Shown here: piece by piece, positions 1 through 7,273 of the stretch
How positions within the stretch are numbered: position 1 is the first letter of the stretch
How the letters are laid out: each line of letters starts with the position of its first letter
Source: JBFXIE01 sp050176255
Lineage (GTDB): Bacteria; Pseudomonadota; Gammaproteobacteria; Burkholderiales; Burkholderiaceae_C
NCBI RefSeq assembly: GCF_050176255.1
Contig: NZ_JBFXIE010000026.1
Length of the DNA stretch: 45,429 bases
Strand: one strand, 5' to 3'
The notes under the pieces: generated by a model
The model's input: the letters and a program-made list of their open reading frames with translations, nothing else
The model's database searches: none
What the model was told of the DNA's origin: nothing
Position numbers and translations under genes: made by a program

Positions 1-62
1 GGTTCTCAGGTCTTCGGCCAGGTAGCGTTCCGCCTCAACCTCCGTAATTTTCGGATGCGATC

Positions 63-80
63 TGCCTATCCGAATAGGCA
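63..80. promoter_or_regulatory. 18-bp palindrome, candidate LysR operator
   Basis: TGCCTAT-CCGA-ATAGGCA is a perfect inverted repeat with 7-bp arms and a 4-bp centre, about 100 bp upstream of the LysR start at 184. LysR-type regulators usually bind dyads in the region between their own gene and a divergent target. The target would lie off the left edge; the minus strand of positions 1-83 reads open without a convincing start. Operator function is inferred from position and symmetry. Confidence 0.4.
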
Positions 81-183
81 AGCATGCAACGCCGGAACCT
101 CTTGCCAATCATCGAAGGAGAAAGCGAGGCGCAATCCGCTTGAGGTGGACGCAGGCCAGGAACGAGGCAAACAGGAGGCCGCA

Positions 184-1092
184 TTGGAACTCAGACTACT
201 GCGCTATTTCGTTGCGGTCGCGGAAGAACTGCATTTCGCGCGAGCGGCCGAGCGCCTTGGCGTAGAACAATCGCCTGTGTCGCGCGCAATGCGCAATCTC
301 GAAGCCACGCTCGGCGTGCAGTTGTTCGACCGCAGCGCGCACCAGACGCGACTGACCTGGGCCGGTCAAGTGTTCCTCGGTGAGTGCCGGCGTGTGCTGG
401 CCACCGTGGAGCAGGCGGTGAGTGCCGCAAAGGCGGCGGCGCAGGGCTATCAGGGTTATCTGCGCATCGCCATCTGCGACAGCTTGGCGCAGCCCCACAT
501 TGCCACCTTGCTGGCGCGCAGCCGCGAGGAAGAGCCCGAACTGGAGATTCGCGTCTTCGAGCTGCCTTTCGCGCAGCAGCTCAAGGGCCTGCACAACGAT
601 CTGCTGGACATCGGCTTTGCGCTGTCGGACGCGGTGAGCGAAGGCCTTGTCGCCGAGCCCGTGTGGACCGATCCTCTGTCGGTGATCGTGCCCGTGCGCC
701 ACCCCTTGTTGGCGCACGCGGAAGTGCCATTGGATGAAGCCTTGAAGTTTCCGTTGGTACTGTGCCATCCGGACGCGGGATCGGGCTGCCACCACCAGAT
801 CCAGGCGGTGCTTCAAGGTGCGTCCAAGCCGCTCAAGCTGGTAGATCAGGTGACGAGCCTAGGCGTGATGCTGACTCTGGTCGGTGCCGGTTATGGCCTA
901 GGTTTCGCCATTGCCTCGCAGGTGCAGACCCTGAACCGCCCCGACATAACCGTTCGCCCCTTGGCCGGCACGCCGCCCATGCTGTCCACCTACCTGCTGC
1001 GCCGCAGCGCCGAACCCTCTGAGCCCATGAAGCGGTTTCTGCAGCGCGCCCGCGAGGAGTTCCTGCCAAAGGGAGATGAACCGGCCTCGTGA
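184..1092 (+). CDS. LysR-family transcriptional regulator
   Basis: A 302-residue LysR-type regulator, the usual length for the family. The N-terminal winged helix-turn-helix (residues 1-60) starts MELRLLRYFVAVAEELHF and continues with the typical AAERLGVEQSPVSRAMRNLE helix pair. The rest is the periplasmic-binding-protein-like effector domain (about residues 90-295), with the usual pattern around LRIAICDSL and VLCHPDAGSG. The frame is open upstream to 55, but the TTG at 184 places the start exactly where LysR proteins begin, so I chose it; the upstream part has no family similarity. The effector and target genes cannot be told from the sequence. The target may be a divergent gene off the left edge, across the palindrome at 63-80. 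Confidence 0.88.
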   Translation: MELRLLRYFVAVAEELHFARAAERLGVEQSPVSRAMRNLEATLGVQLFDRSAHQTRLTWAGQVFLGECRRVLATVEQAVSAAKAAAQGYQGYLRIAICDSLAQPHIATLLARSREEEPELEIRVFELPFAQQLKGLHNDLLDIGFALSDAVSEGLVAEPVWTDPLSVIVPVRHPLLAHAEVPLDEALKFPLVLCHPDAGSGCHHQIQAVLQGASKPLKLVDQVTSLGVMLTLVGAGYGLGFAIASQVQTLNRPDITVRPLAGTPPMLSTYLLRRSAEPSEPMKRFLQRAREEFLPKGDEPAS

Positions 1093-1458
1093 CGTTGAGC
1101 GCTCGGGTACATTGGCTACTGCTGGCTGTCCATGGCTCGCACTGGACTTGCTCGGAGCGCGCGTTGACCAAGCGTGGTTTTTCAGTCCATAATTATGTCC
1201 ATCTCGGTTCGCCGAGTGCGGAAAACTCGTTATCAATCAACGAGTTGGGAACACGATGATGTTCCCTTCACCCGCTCCACAGCTTCGCAAGTTCCAGACG
1301 TTTACTAGAGCCTGTCACGCAGAACCGCCACGCCAGCTGGGGGGTGTTGCGTCAGGCTCTTTGCATTGGTGCCGACATGAAAGCGGTATCGGTTGGCCCG
1401 CAAGCGTGCAGCGGCGTCACCAACGGATGACGATGATGGGCAAAGGCGAGGCGCTGCG
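1093..1458. other. Intergenic stretch with two hairpins, no gene seen
   Basis: I see no convincing gene in these 366 bases. Two dyads stand out. AACTCGTT (1224-1231) pairs with AACGAGTT (1239-1246) around a 7-nt loop; it lacks a T-run, so it is a poor terminator. AGAGCCTGTCACGC (1307-1320) pairs imperfectly with GCGTCAGGCTCT (1349-1360). The region sits between an intact regulator and a decayed hsdM fragment and may be scar tissue of a rearrangement. A 68-codon open frame at 1256-1462 has no recognisable similarity and no ribosome binding site. Confidence 0.5.
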
Positions 1459-1620
1459 GTGAACGACTTTCTGACGCCCAAGACCATGGACCAAGAAAGC
1501 CACTGCGCCTTCATCTGGTCCGTCGCCGACCTGCTGCGCGGTGACTGCCAGGCATCCGACTACGGCAAGGTCGCCCTGCCCGTTTGCGGTATTGCTCCGG
1601 CAGGACTGGGTGCCAACTGC
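1459..1620 (+). pseudogene. hsdM remnant (type I R-M methyltransferase N-terminus), frameshifted
   Basis: From a GTG at 1459 the frame reads MNDFLTPKTMDQ followed by HCAFIWSVADLLRGD and SDYGKVALP. This is the conserved N-terminus of type I restriction-modification methylase subunits, which typically continue as ILPFTVLRRLDCVL. Here that continuation is found only after removing one base near 1582: LP then reads FAVLLRQDWVP. The homology then stops and is followed by AraC-regulator sequence. Only about 50 of the roughly 500 residues of an HsdM remain, with no SAM-binding motif, and no hsdS or hsdR is nearby. I read this as the debris of a lost type I system. The open frame runs on artificially into the AraC pseudogene. 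Confidence 0.7.
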
Positions 1621-1671
1621 CCCCCTCTCTCTGGCAGACCCTGCCTGGCGTTCCTGGGCGGCGGTAATCAC

Positions 1672-2679
1672 ATGGCCTTGATTGAGTTCGACACCCGCCA
1701 TTACCCCCGGCTCGAGCGATCGGACGCGGCGCGCGAAACTTGCGCCGCCCTGGCCAACATGGCCCCCGATATTGCCGATGACGGCATGCTGCGCATGGCC
1801 ATGCGAGTTCGCCTGCTGCCTGGCGTTTCCGTGGCCGCCGTCGAGTGCTCGCCGTTGGGCGTCCATCGCAGCGCCCGCCAGCTGGCAGATGGCAATGACG
1901 ATGCGTTGTTGTTCTTGAACCCCGGCGGCCCAAAACAAACGGGCGGGGATGGGCGCTGGGTGGTGCGTCAGCGCGGGCTGGGGCTGCGGGGTGAAATGGC
2001 AAGCGCCAGTGGCGCGGGCTGCCTGGCCCTGAACGAGCGTGCGGGCGGCATTGACTTTCATGGCCACCCATCCAAATGACTGCTCGTCGCCTTTCCGCGC
2101 GAACGCCTGATGCCGCAGGTGGCAGACGTGGACCGCGCCCTGCGCGAGGGCTTGGTCAACACCCTGCCCCTGCGGCTGCTGGCCCGCCAAGCGCTGGAGC
2201 TGACCCGGCCCAGTGTCTCCAGCGATAGCAATGACGCCGAGCGCCTGCGTCTCAGCGATCAATTGCTCGACCTCGCAGCGCTGGCCTTGGGTGCCACGCC
2301 GCAGGCACAGCACCGCGCCAATGCGCGTGGTCTGCGCCAGGCAAGGCTCAAGGCGATCCAGGCCGATCTGCGTGTCCATGCCTGGCGCGGCGACCTGTCG
2401 CTGGAATGGGTCGCGGCGCGCCACGGTATTTCCGTCCGCTATGTGCGCGCCTTGTTCGAACAAGAGTGCACCTCCTTCAGCGACTACCTGCTGGAGCAAC
2501 GCCTGCAACGCGCGTTCGAGCAGCTGGCCAGCCCTAGGTATGCGGGCTGCAAAGTCAGCGACATCGCATACGGCGCGGGCTTCAACAACCTCTCGTGGTT
2601 TTACCGCGCGTTCAAGCAACGCTTTTCGGCAGCGCCCAGCGATGTCCGACGGTTCCATGCGCAAGGGATGCAGGCATAA
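1672..2679 (+). pseudogene. AraC-family regulator interrupted by one in-frame TGA
   Basis: Read through, this would encode about 335 residues, the normal size of an AraC regulator with an N-terminal cupin-like effector domain. The first part starts MALIEFDTRHYPRLERSD. The C-terminal DNA-binding part has both helix-turn-helices: LSLEWVAARHGISVRYVRAL and, after VSDIAYGAGFNNLSWFYRAF, the ending KQRFSAAPSDVRR. A single TGA at 2077-2079 separates the halves; both lie in the same frame, and translation resumes directly with LLVAFPRERL. There is no frameshift. The downstream ATG at 2110 could give a 189-residue fragment holding the DNA-binding domain without the sensor, but no clear ribosome binding site supports it. 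The TGA could also be a sequencing or assembly error. Confidence 0.72.
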
Positions 2680-2846
2680 ATCCGCCTGCGTTGCTCTGCG
2701 GGTTGGCAAAAGTGGCCTTCGCCGCGCGCATGGCTGAAAGAGCGCATGTGTGCCGCCGCCATCTGCGGTGCAGTGGCGGTCAGTGGAGATGTTTTACGTT
2801 GCATCCAACTAAAGTCTGCGGATCCCCTACCCTATGAGAGCTTTGC

Positions 2847-4175
2847 ATGTATGCGCGCACAACCCCTTGCGGGGCACTGACACCCCTTGCCCTGTCGATG
2901 GTCCTGACCCTGACCGCCTGCGGTGGCGGTGGCGGCAGTGATGACGAGCAGGCAACAGACTTCCACCCCGGCGAAGTAGTCACCTTCTCCAAAACCACGC
3001 AAGACGGCAGCACGCAGGAGAGCCACTACCTGGTGCATGGCGTTACCGCCAATGGCGATTTGCGGGCGGACGAGACCGCCCCGGGTTTGACAGGTGTCTT
3101 GGTGGGACTGCCGCTGGAGGCGGCCGAGATTCCTCAGGACGCATCTCGGCTGACCCAGTTGCGCGATTTCTACAAGCAGCTGTGGCAGGGCATCGCCGAG
3201 CGGCGCAACGACGGATCGGACATCGCCGCTGAAATCGGCGCCTATGAAACCGACGTGGGCGCGCTGTATGACGACTACCGGCAGTCGGAATTTGCCAGCG
3301 TCAAGGATTACGTGGCGTTTTACGAACAGGTGGGCGAAAACCCGTACTTCGACGCACAGGAGTCAGTGGAAGAGGAATTGGTGCAATTTTTCTACCAGAC
3401 CGGCTGGCGACAGGGCGCCTGGCTGCAGGCGCTGCAACGCCAGCAGTGGGATTGGCCGCGCTTTCTGCAGCTGATGGCGCAGCGCGGCCACACCTTCGAC
3501 GGGTTGCTGAGTCAATATCGCTCCGGCACTAGTCGCAGCATGGAGGATTTCATTGCCCGCTACGTCAATTCGCCGCTGCTCAAAAAAGCGAACTTGCTGG
3601 CCAAAACCACTCCAGAAGGGGGAGGTTCGGTCTTTCACGTCGTCAATCCAACGTGGAAGTTTTGGGACAAAAGCTTTGAGCGCAGCATGGAGCGTGATTA
3701 TTTTGGAATTTATCGGGCGCGCACTTATGCTTCCATTGTTTCTCCGCTCAACAAAAATCCGGATGATTATGAGCTTGGCAGTTGGAGCAAATATCTTTGT
3801 ACAACTTATGTGCGCGTTCACGGCCGGGCCAACGTCATCAGCACTGAATTGATTTATATGATACGGCTTGGCATGTCCGTTCCGCATGTGCGCCATCCGG
3901 ATGGCTGGGCTTATGGCCACTGGATACAAAAGATAGAGTTCTTACCCCATACCACTTCGGAGGGGGGAGGGATGGTGATGAGCAAAAATATTGTGGGCGT
4001 GGCCGAGATCAAAGACCTGGAAAATGTGGCAACAAACAACGATTGGGGTCCCAAACCCCGATTTAACATCGAAACCAGAGTGAGCATCCCGAGAATATTC
4101 AACACCAAAGTCTGGAAAACAATGCACGCCATTGACCTGAATACGCCCGAGATATGCACCACTGTTCGGGACTAA
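2847..4175 (+). CDS. Putative lipoprotein of unknown function
   Basis: I do not recognise this 442-residue protein. The N-terminus is a lipoprotein signal peptide: a short positive start, hydrophobic LTPLALSMVLTLTA, then C25 in the lipobox LTAC, followed by a GGGGGSDDE linker typical of exported lipoproteins. Serine, aspartate and aspartate follow the glycines, which does not force inner-membrane retention. Residues 40-90 look like a small beta-rich domain. Residues 95-250 look helical and rich in Q, E, Y and F (for example FYKQLWQGIAERRND). The C-terminal third is aromatic and basic (NPTWKFWDKSFERSMERDYF). From about 3590 the DNA becomes visibly AT-richer, with many TTT/AAT/GAT codons, unlike the 5' half and the neighbours, suggesting a mosaic or recently acquired 3' part. 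It stands alone between a broken AraC gene and a convergent pseudouridine synthase gene. Confidence 0.7.
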   Translation: MYARTTPCGALTPLALSMVLTLTACGGGGGSDDEQATDFHPGEVVTFSKTTQDGSTQESHYLVHGVTANGDLRADETAPGLTGVLVGLPLEAAEIPQDASRLTQLRDFYKQLWQGIAERRNDGSDIAAEIGAYETDVGALYDDYRQSEFASVKDYVAFYEQVGENPYFDAQESVEEELVQFFYQTGWRQGAWLQALQRQQWDWPRFLQLMAQRGHTFDGLLSQYRSGTSRSMEDFIARYVNSPLLKKANLLAKTTPEGGGSVFHVVNPTWKFWDKSFERSMERDYFGIYRARTYASIVSPLNKNPDDYELGSWSKYLCTTYVRVHGRANVISTELIYMIRLGMSVPHVRHPDGWAYGHWIQKIEFLPHTTSEGGGMVMSKNIVGVAEIKDLENVATNNDWGPKPRFNIETRVSIPRIFNTKVWKTMHAIDLNTPEICTTVRD

Positions 4176-4315
4176 TAGTCACGACCTGCATGGTGCCTGA
4201 AGCGCTGTCAGCGCTTTGCAGTATGTTTTCTGATGCACCCCTGCCTTCGGAGCAGACGACGCGCATGACCGCTGCTGGACTTCGGGCGCGAGCGTGCCAG
4301 GCTGAACATGCGCGA

Positions 4316-5245
4316 TCACTCGCGGGGCCCTTGCTGGCACAGCGGCCCCAGCGCCAGCCGGCTTTCAAATCGGCGCAATTGGCCCGTCACCGGATCGTTG
4401 AACTCCAGTAACCGCGCTAGTAGTTGCAGCGGGTTGGAGTAATCGCCCTCAGGTGGGTCGTTCACTTCGGGATAAAACGCATCGCCACGCAGCGGCAGGC
4501 CCAGCGCGGCCATGTGCACGCGCAGTTGGTGGCGTTTGCCGGTGATGGGCTCCAGCCGGTAACGCGCCCAGCCACCCGCCTGCTCCAGCAGGTCGATCGT
4601 GCTGATGGCATTGGGTGGGCCCGGCACTTCGTGCATACGAAAGAAATGCCCGCTTTCTTCCAGGCGGCTGGCATGGGTGAGCGGAAAGCGCATGTCCACA
4701 TGCCAGGGGGCCACGGCTTCATAAACCTTGCGCACCGCGCGGTCGCGAAACAGGGCCTGGTAGGCGCCACGGGTGGCGCGCTGCACTGAAAACAGCACCA
4801 GGCCTGCGGTGTCGCGGTCGATGCGGTGCACGGGCGATAGCTCGGGCAGGCCCAGTCGGCGCTTGAGGCGCACCAGAAGCGTCTGCTGCAAGTAGCGCCC
4901 GGCGGGCACCACGGGCAAAAAGTGCGGCTTGTCGGCCACGAGGATGTGCTCGTCCTGGTAGAGCACGGCTTCCTGGAACGGGATGGGCACCTCGGGGGGC
5001 AGTTCGCGGTAGTAGTAGTAGCGCAGCCCGGGCGTGAAGGGGCTGCGCGAAGTGGCGGGCGTGCCCAGCTCGTCAACCACTTCGCCCGCCTCCAGCCGAC
5101 GCAGCCAGTCAGCGCGGGACACCGCAGGCAGACGCTGCGCCAGAAAGTCAATCAGCAAGCCCTGCCCCGCCGACGGCAGCACCACACAGCTGGGGTTGAC
5201 GCCGTCGCGCATGGGCAGAACGCGGGGATCGTGCCTGTTGTGCAT
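4316..5245 (-). CDS. RluA-family RNA pseudouridine synthase
   Basis: A 309-residue pseudouridine synthase that would isomerise uridine in rRNA or tRNA. The catalytic motif SPVHRIDRDTAGLVLF holds the conserved Asp of the RluA family. The second signature, ITGKRHQLRVHMAALGLPL, and the following GDAFYPEV are also present. The N-terminal segment (LLIDFLAQRLPAVSRADWLRRLEAGEV) resembles an S4-like RNA-binding region, and DEHILVADKPHFLPVVP is the usual entry into the catalytic fold. Which base it modifies cannot be told from sequence alone; RluA-type enzymes act on 23S rRNA, tRNA or both. It is transcribed convergently with the lipoprotein gene. A second, shorter family member lies at 39439-40134. 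The ATG at 5245 is the first in frame; a slightly later start is possible. Confidence 0.88.
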   Translation of the reverse strand: MHNRHDPRVLPMRDGVNPSCVVLPSAGQGLLIDFLAQRLPAVSRADWLRRLEAGEVVDELGTPATSRSPFTPGLRYYYYRELPPEVPIPFQEAVLYQDEHILVADKPHFLPVVPAGRYLQQTLLVRLKRRLGLPELSPVHRIDRDTAGLVLFSVQRATRGAYQALFRDRAVRKVYEAVAPWHVDMRFPLTHASRLEESGHFFRMHEVPGPPNAISTIDLLEQAGGWARYRLEPITGKRHQLRVHMAALGLPLRGDAFYPEVNDPPEGDYSNPLQLLARLLEFNDPVTGQLRRFESRLALGPLCQQGPRE

Positions 5246-5293
5246 GGGGCCGCGATTTTAGGGACATCGCATGCCGCCCAGCGCAACTTGCGC

Positions 5294-6145
5294 TCAGCGT
5301 GATGCTGGCAACGTCACCTGCACGCACAGGCCCTGCCCTTGCGGCCGGATCAACTCCAGCACACCCCCTGCCCTGGCGGCCCGCTGGCGCATGCCCGCAA
5401 GGCCATGCCCCGCGCGGTGGCCGGAAGGCGGCGCCCCCGCCGGCACATCGGGCGTGTGCACGCCAGTGCCGTTGTCGGTCACTTGCAGCCTCCATGCGGC
5501 GCCCTGGCCGGTCTGGACTTGCTGCAGCCTGATGGACAGGGCCGTGCCGCCCGAATGCTGCAAAGCATTGCTGACCGCCTCCTGCACGATGGCGGTCAGT
5601 TCACGCGCGGCAGCGCCCTTGGGCATGCCTGTTTCGTCGGCGGGCATCACGTCCCAGTTCAGTGCGATGCCGCGATGGTCTAACGCGGGCTGGATGCGGT
5701 GGCGCAGGCGGGCGAGGCGGTCGGTCAGGCTGTCGTCATCGCCGTCCATAGAGTCCACCAGCAGCCGCAGGTCGAGCAGGCAATGCTCCAGCGCCTGGGC
5801 TAGCGGTTGCATGGCCGGATTGCGCACATCCACCAGCACCATGGCGCTGACCAGTTGCGAGCCGACTTGATCGTGCAGGTCGCGCGCGATGCGCTGGCGC
5901 TCGGCGATCAGCTCGGGGCTGGGGCGAACGCTGCGCCGGGGCCGCCACTGCAGCGCCCGGGGCAACTGCACCAGCAGCAGCACCCCCAGCACGACAGTCG
6001 TGACAAGGCTGAAGGTCTGCCAATGTTGCAAGGCCGCAGGGCTGAAATGCTCGGCGTAGAAGACCAGCAGCAAGCCCACCGCCATTTGCATCAGCCAAAG
6101 CGCCACACAGGCCAAGGCATATGCCGGGGGATGTGTGCGAAACAT
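5294..6145 (-). CDS. NarL-type sensor histidine kinase
   Basis: A compact 283-residue membrane kinase. Two hydrophobic segments (about residues 9-31 and 44-62) anchor it, leaving almost no periplasmic loop, so the signal may be sensed in or at the membrane. The dimerisation and phosphorylation motif RQRIARDLHDQVGSQL puts the phospho-acceptor at H91 and marks the HisKA_3 family that partners LuxR-type regulators. The ATP-binding domain follows, with the N box IVQEAVSNALQHSGG and the G boxes DNGTGV and GHGLAGM. It lies 85 bp downstream of the response regulator gene on the same strand, so the two very likely form one two-component system. The stimulus and targets are unknown. Confidence 0.88.
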   Translation of the reverse strand: MFRTHPPAYALACVALWLMQMAVGLLLVFYAEHFSPAALQHWQTFSLVTTVVLGVLLLVQLPRALQWRPRRSVRPSPELIAERQRIARDLHDQVGSQLVSAMVLVDVRNPAMQPLAQALEHCLLDLRLLVDSMDGDDDSLTDRLARLRHRIQPALDHRGIALNWDVMPADETGMPKGAAARELTAIVQEAVSNALQHSGGTALSIRLQQVQTGQGAAWRLQVTDNGTGVHTPDVPAGAPPSGHRAGHGLAGMRQRAARAGGVLELIRPQGQGLCVQVTLPASR

Positions 6146-6230
6146 GGGGTTAGCAGGGTTCTAAGGGTCTATGGGTGTTGACAGGGCAAGCCCGTGCTGT
6201 GTGCGGCTGGATGCACAAGCGCAGCGCCAC

Positions 6231-7061
6231 TCAGAACAGGCCGCGCAGCGACGCCAGTCGCACGGCCTGGGCGCGCGTGTGCACCTGGAGCTTGCGGTAG
6301 ATGTTCTTGATATGCGTGTTCACCGTCAGGCTGCTGATGGACAGGCGGGAGGCGATCTCGACGCTGGTGTAGCCGCTGGCCACCAGGCGCAGTACCTCTT
6401 TTTCGCGTTGCGACAGGCGGTCTGGATCGGACTCTGCGTGCTCGTGTTCGTGCACCGATGGGGCGGCGTCGGCGCGAGCGGCTGGGGCGGCGTGCGTGTC
6501 AAAGCGCTGCAGCAATCGCCGCGCCAGGCTGGGGGTGATGGATGCACCGCCATTGGCCACCTCCAGCACCGCCTGGGGATAGTTGCCAAACCAGGAGTTC
6601 TTGAGCAGGTAACCCGATGCACCCAGCTCGAACGCGTGCAACACCTGGTCGTCGTTTTCCATGACGGAGATGATGATGGCCTGCGCCTGGGGCCTGATGG
6701 ACTTCATGTATTCGATGAGCGCAAAGCCATCTCCGTCGCCGAGGTTGAGATCCACCAGCATTACGTCGAAATCGTGATTTTTGATGGCCTTGCGGCCTTC
6801 GCGCACGCTGCTAGCCTGCCCCACCAGCATGGTGCGCTTGTCGTTCATCAGCTCTTGGGCAATCACCAGCCGCATGTGCGAGTCGTCATCGATGAGCAGC
6901 ACGCGCACAGGCTTGTCCAGCTGGCCCACCAGAAAATCCGGCCACATGGACGGCGGACTTTGGTGCATTGCAAATTGCCCGGAACCCGTGGGGTGGTTGG
7001 CGGCAGGCAGGGTGTCGGTGGCGGGGCCGGAACGGGTACCTTGGGTAAACAAACGCAGCAT
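6231..7061 (-). CDS. NarL/LuxR-family response regulator
   Basis: A 276-residue response regulator. The receiver domain starts near residue 52 (VRVLLIDDDSHMRLVIAQEL) with the phospho-acceptor D104 in MLVDLNLGDGDG, and ends in a degenerate switch region around GASGYLLKNSW. The C-terminal LuxR helix-turn-helix reads LSQREKEVLRLVASGYTSVE. The linker is acidic and His-rich (SVHEHEHAESD). I chose the ATG at 7061 because GGAG sits 6 nt upstream; the frame is open to a TTG at 7073. The receiver is preceded by about 50 extra residues of low complexity with no domain, which is unusual for this family, and a later start cannot be excluded. The kinase gene follows directly downstream and is the likely partner. 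Confidence 0.87.
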   Translation of the reverse strand: MLRLFTQGTRSGPATDTLPAANHPTGSGQFAMHQSPPSMWPDFLVGQLDKPVRVLLIDDDSHMRLVIAQELMNDKRTMLVGQASSVREGRKAIKNHDFDVMLVDLNLGDGDGFALIEYMKSIRPQAQAIIISVMENDDQVLHAFELGASGYLLKNSWFGNYPQAVLEVANGGASITPSLARRLLQRFDTHAAPAARADAAPSVHEHEHAESDPDRLSQREKEVLRLVASGYTSVEIASRLSISSLTVNTHIKNIYRKLQVHTRAQAVRLASLRGLF

Positions 7062-7273
7062 ACGAATCTCCAAGCAGTGGCGTGTTTGTGAGAGCCCACC
7101 GCTTGCCTGTCAACGGTGCATGGTGCGTGTAAATCGTCGCCACATAAGCGTTGCAAGTTACACCCAAACACCCTGATTGACTGCCCATTTTTTTTCGAGT
7201 TACTTAATTCACAATCAGAAACATCAAGGGACGACATTCGGTGTCTGGTGCCAGGCGCCGCGGGCTAAGGGGG
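7062..7273. other. Region between the regulator gene and the end of dnaE2
   Basis: These 212 bases hold the promoter region of the minus-strand response regulator gene and the end of dnaE2. An AT-rich patch (7190-7230) with an 8-base T-run could provide promoter elements for the regulator gene. No gene or clear terminator hairpin is visible. Confidence 0.35.

Noticed and set aside
1..83. Possible N-terminal part of a divergent gene on the minus strand
   Set aside because: The frame is open to the edge (PIRIGRSHPKITEVEAERYL), but there is no clear start codon or ribosome binding site and it would overlap the palindrome. It cannot be judged without more sequence.
1307..1360. Imperfect inverted repeat as possible insertion sequence ends
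   Set aside because: The arms enclose under 30 bp with no transposase or target duplication, so an element is not supported.
1417..2709. 430-codon open frame on the minus strand
   Set aside because: It is antisense to the hsdM remnant and AraC gene. Its composition (rich in Q, H, G, A) is that of a mirror frame in GC-rich DNA, and no domain is seen.
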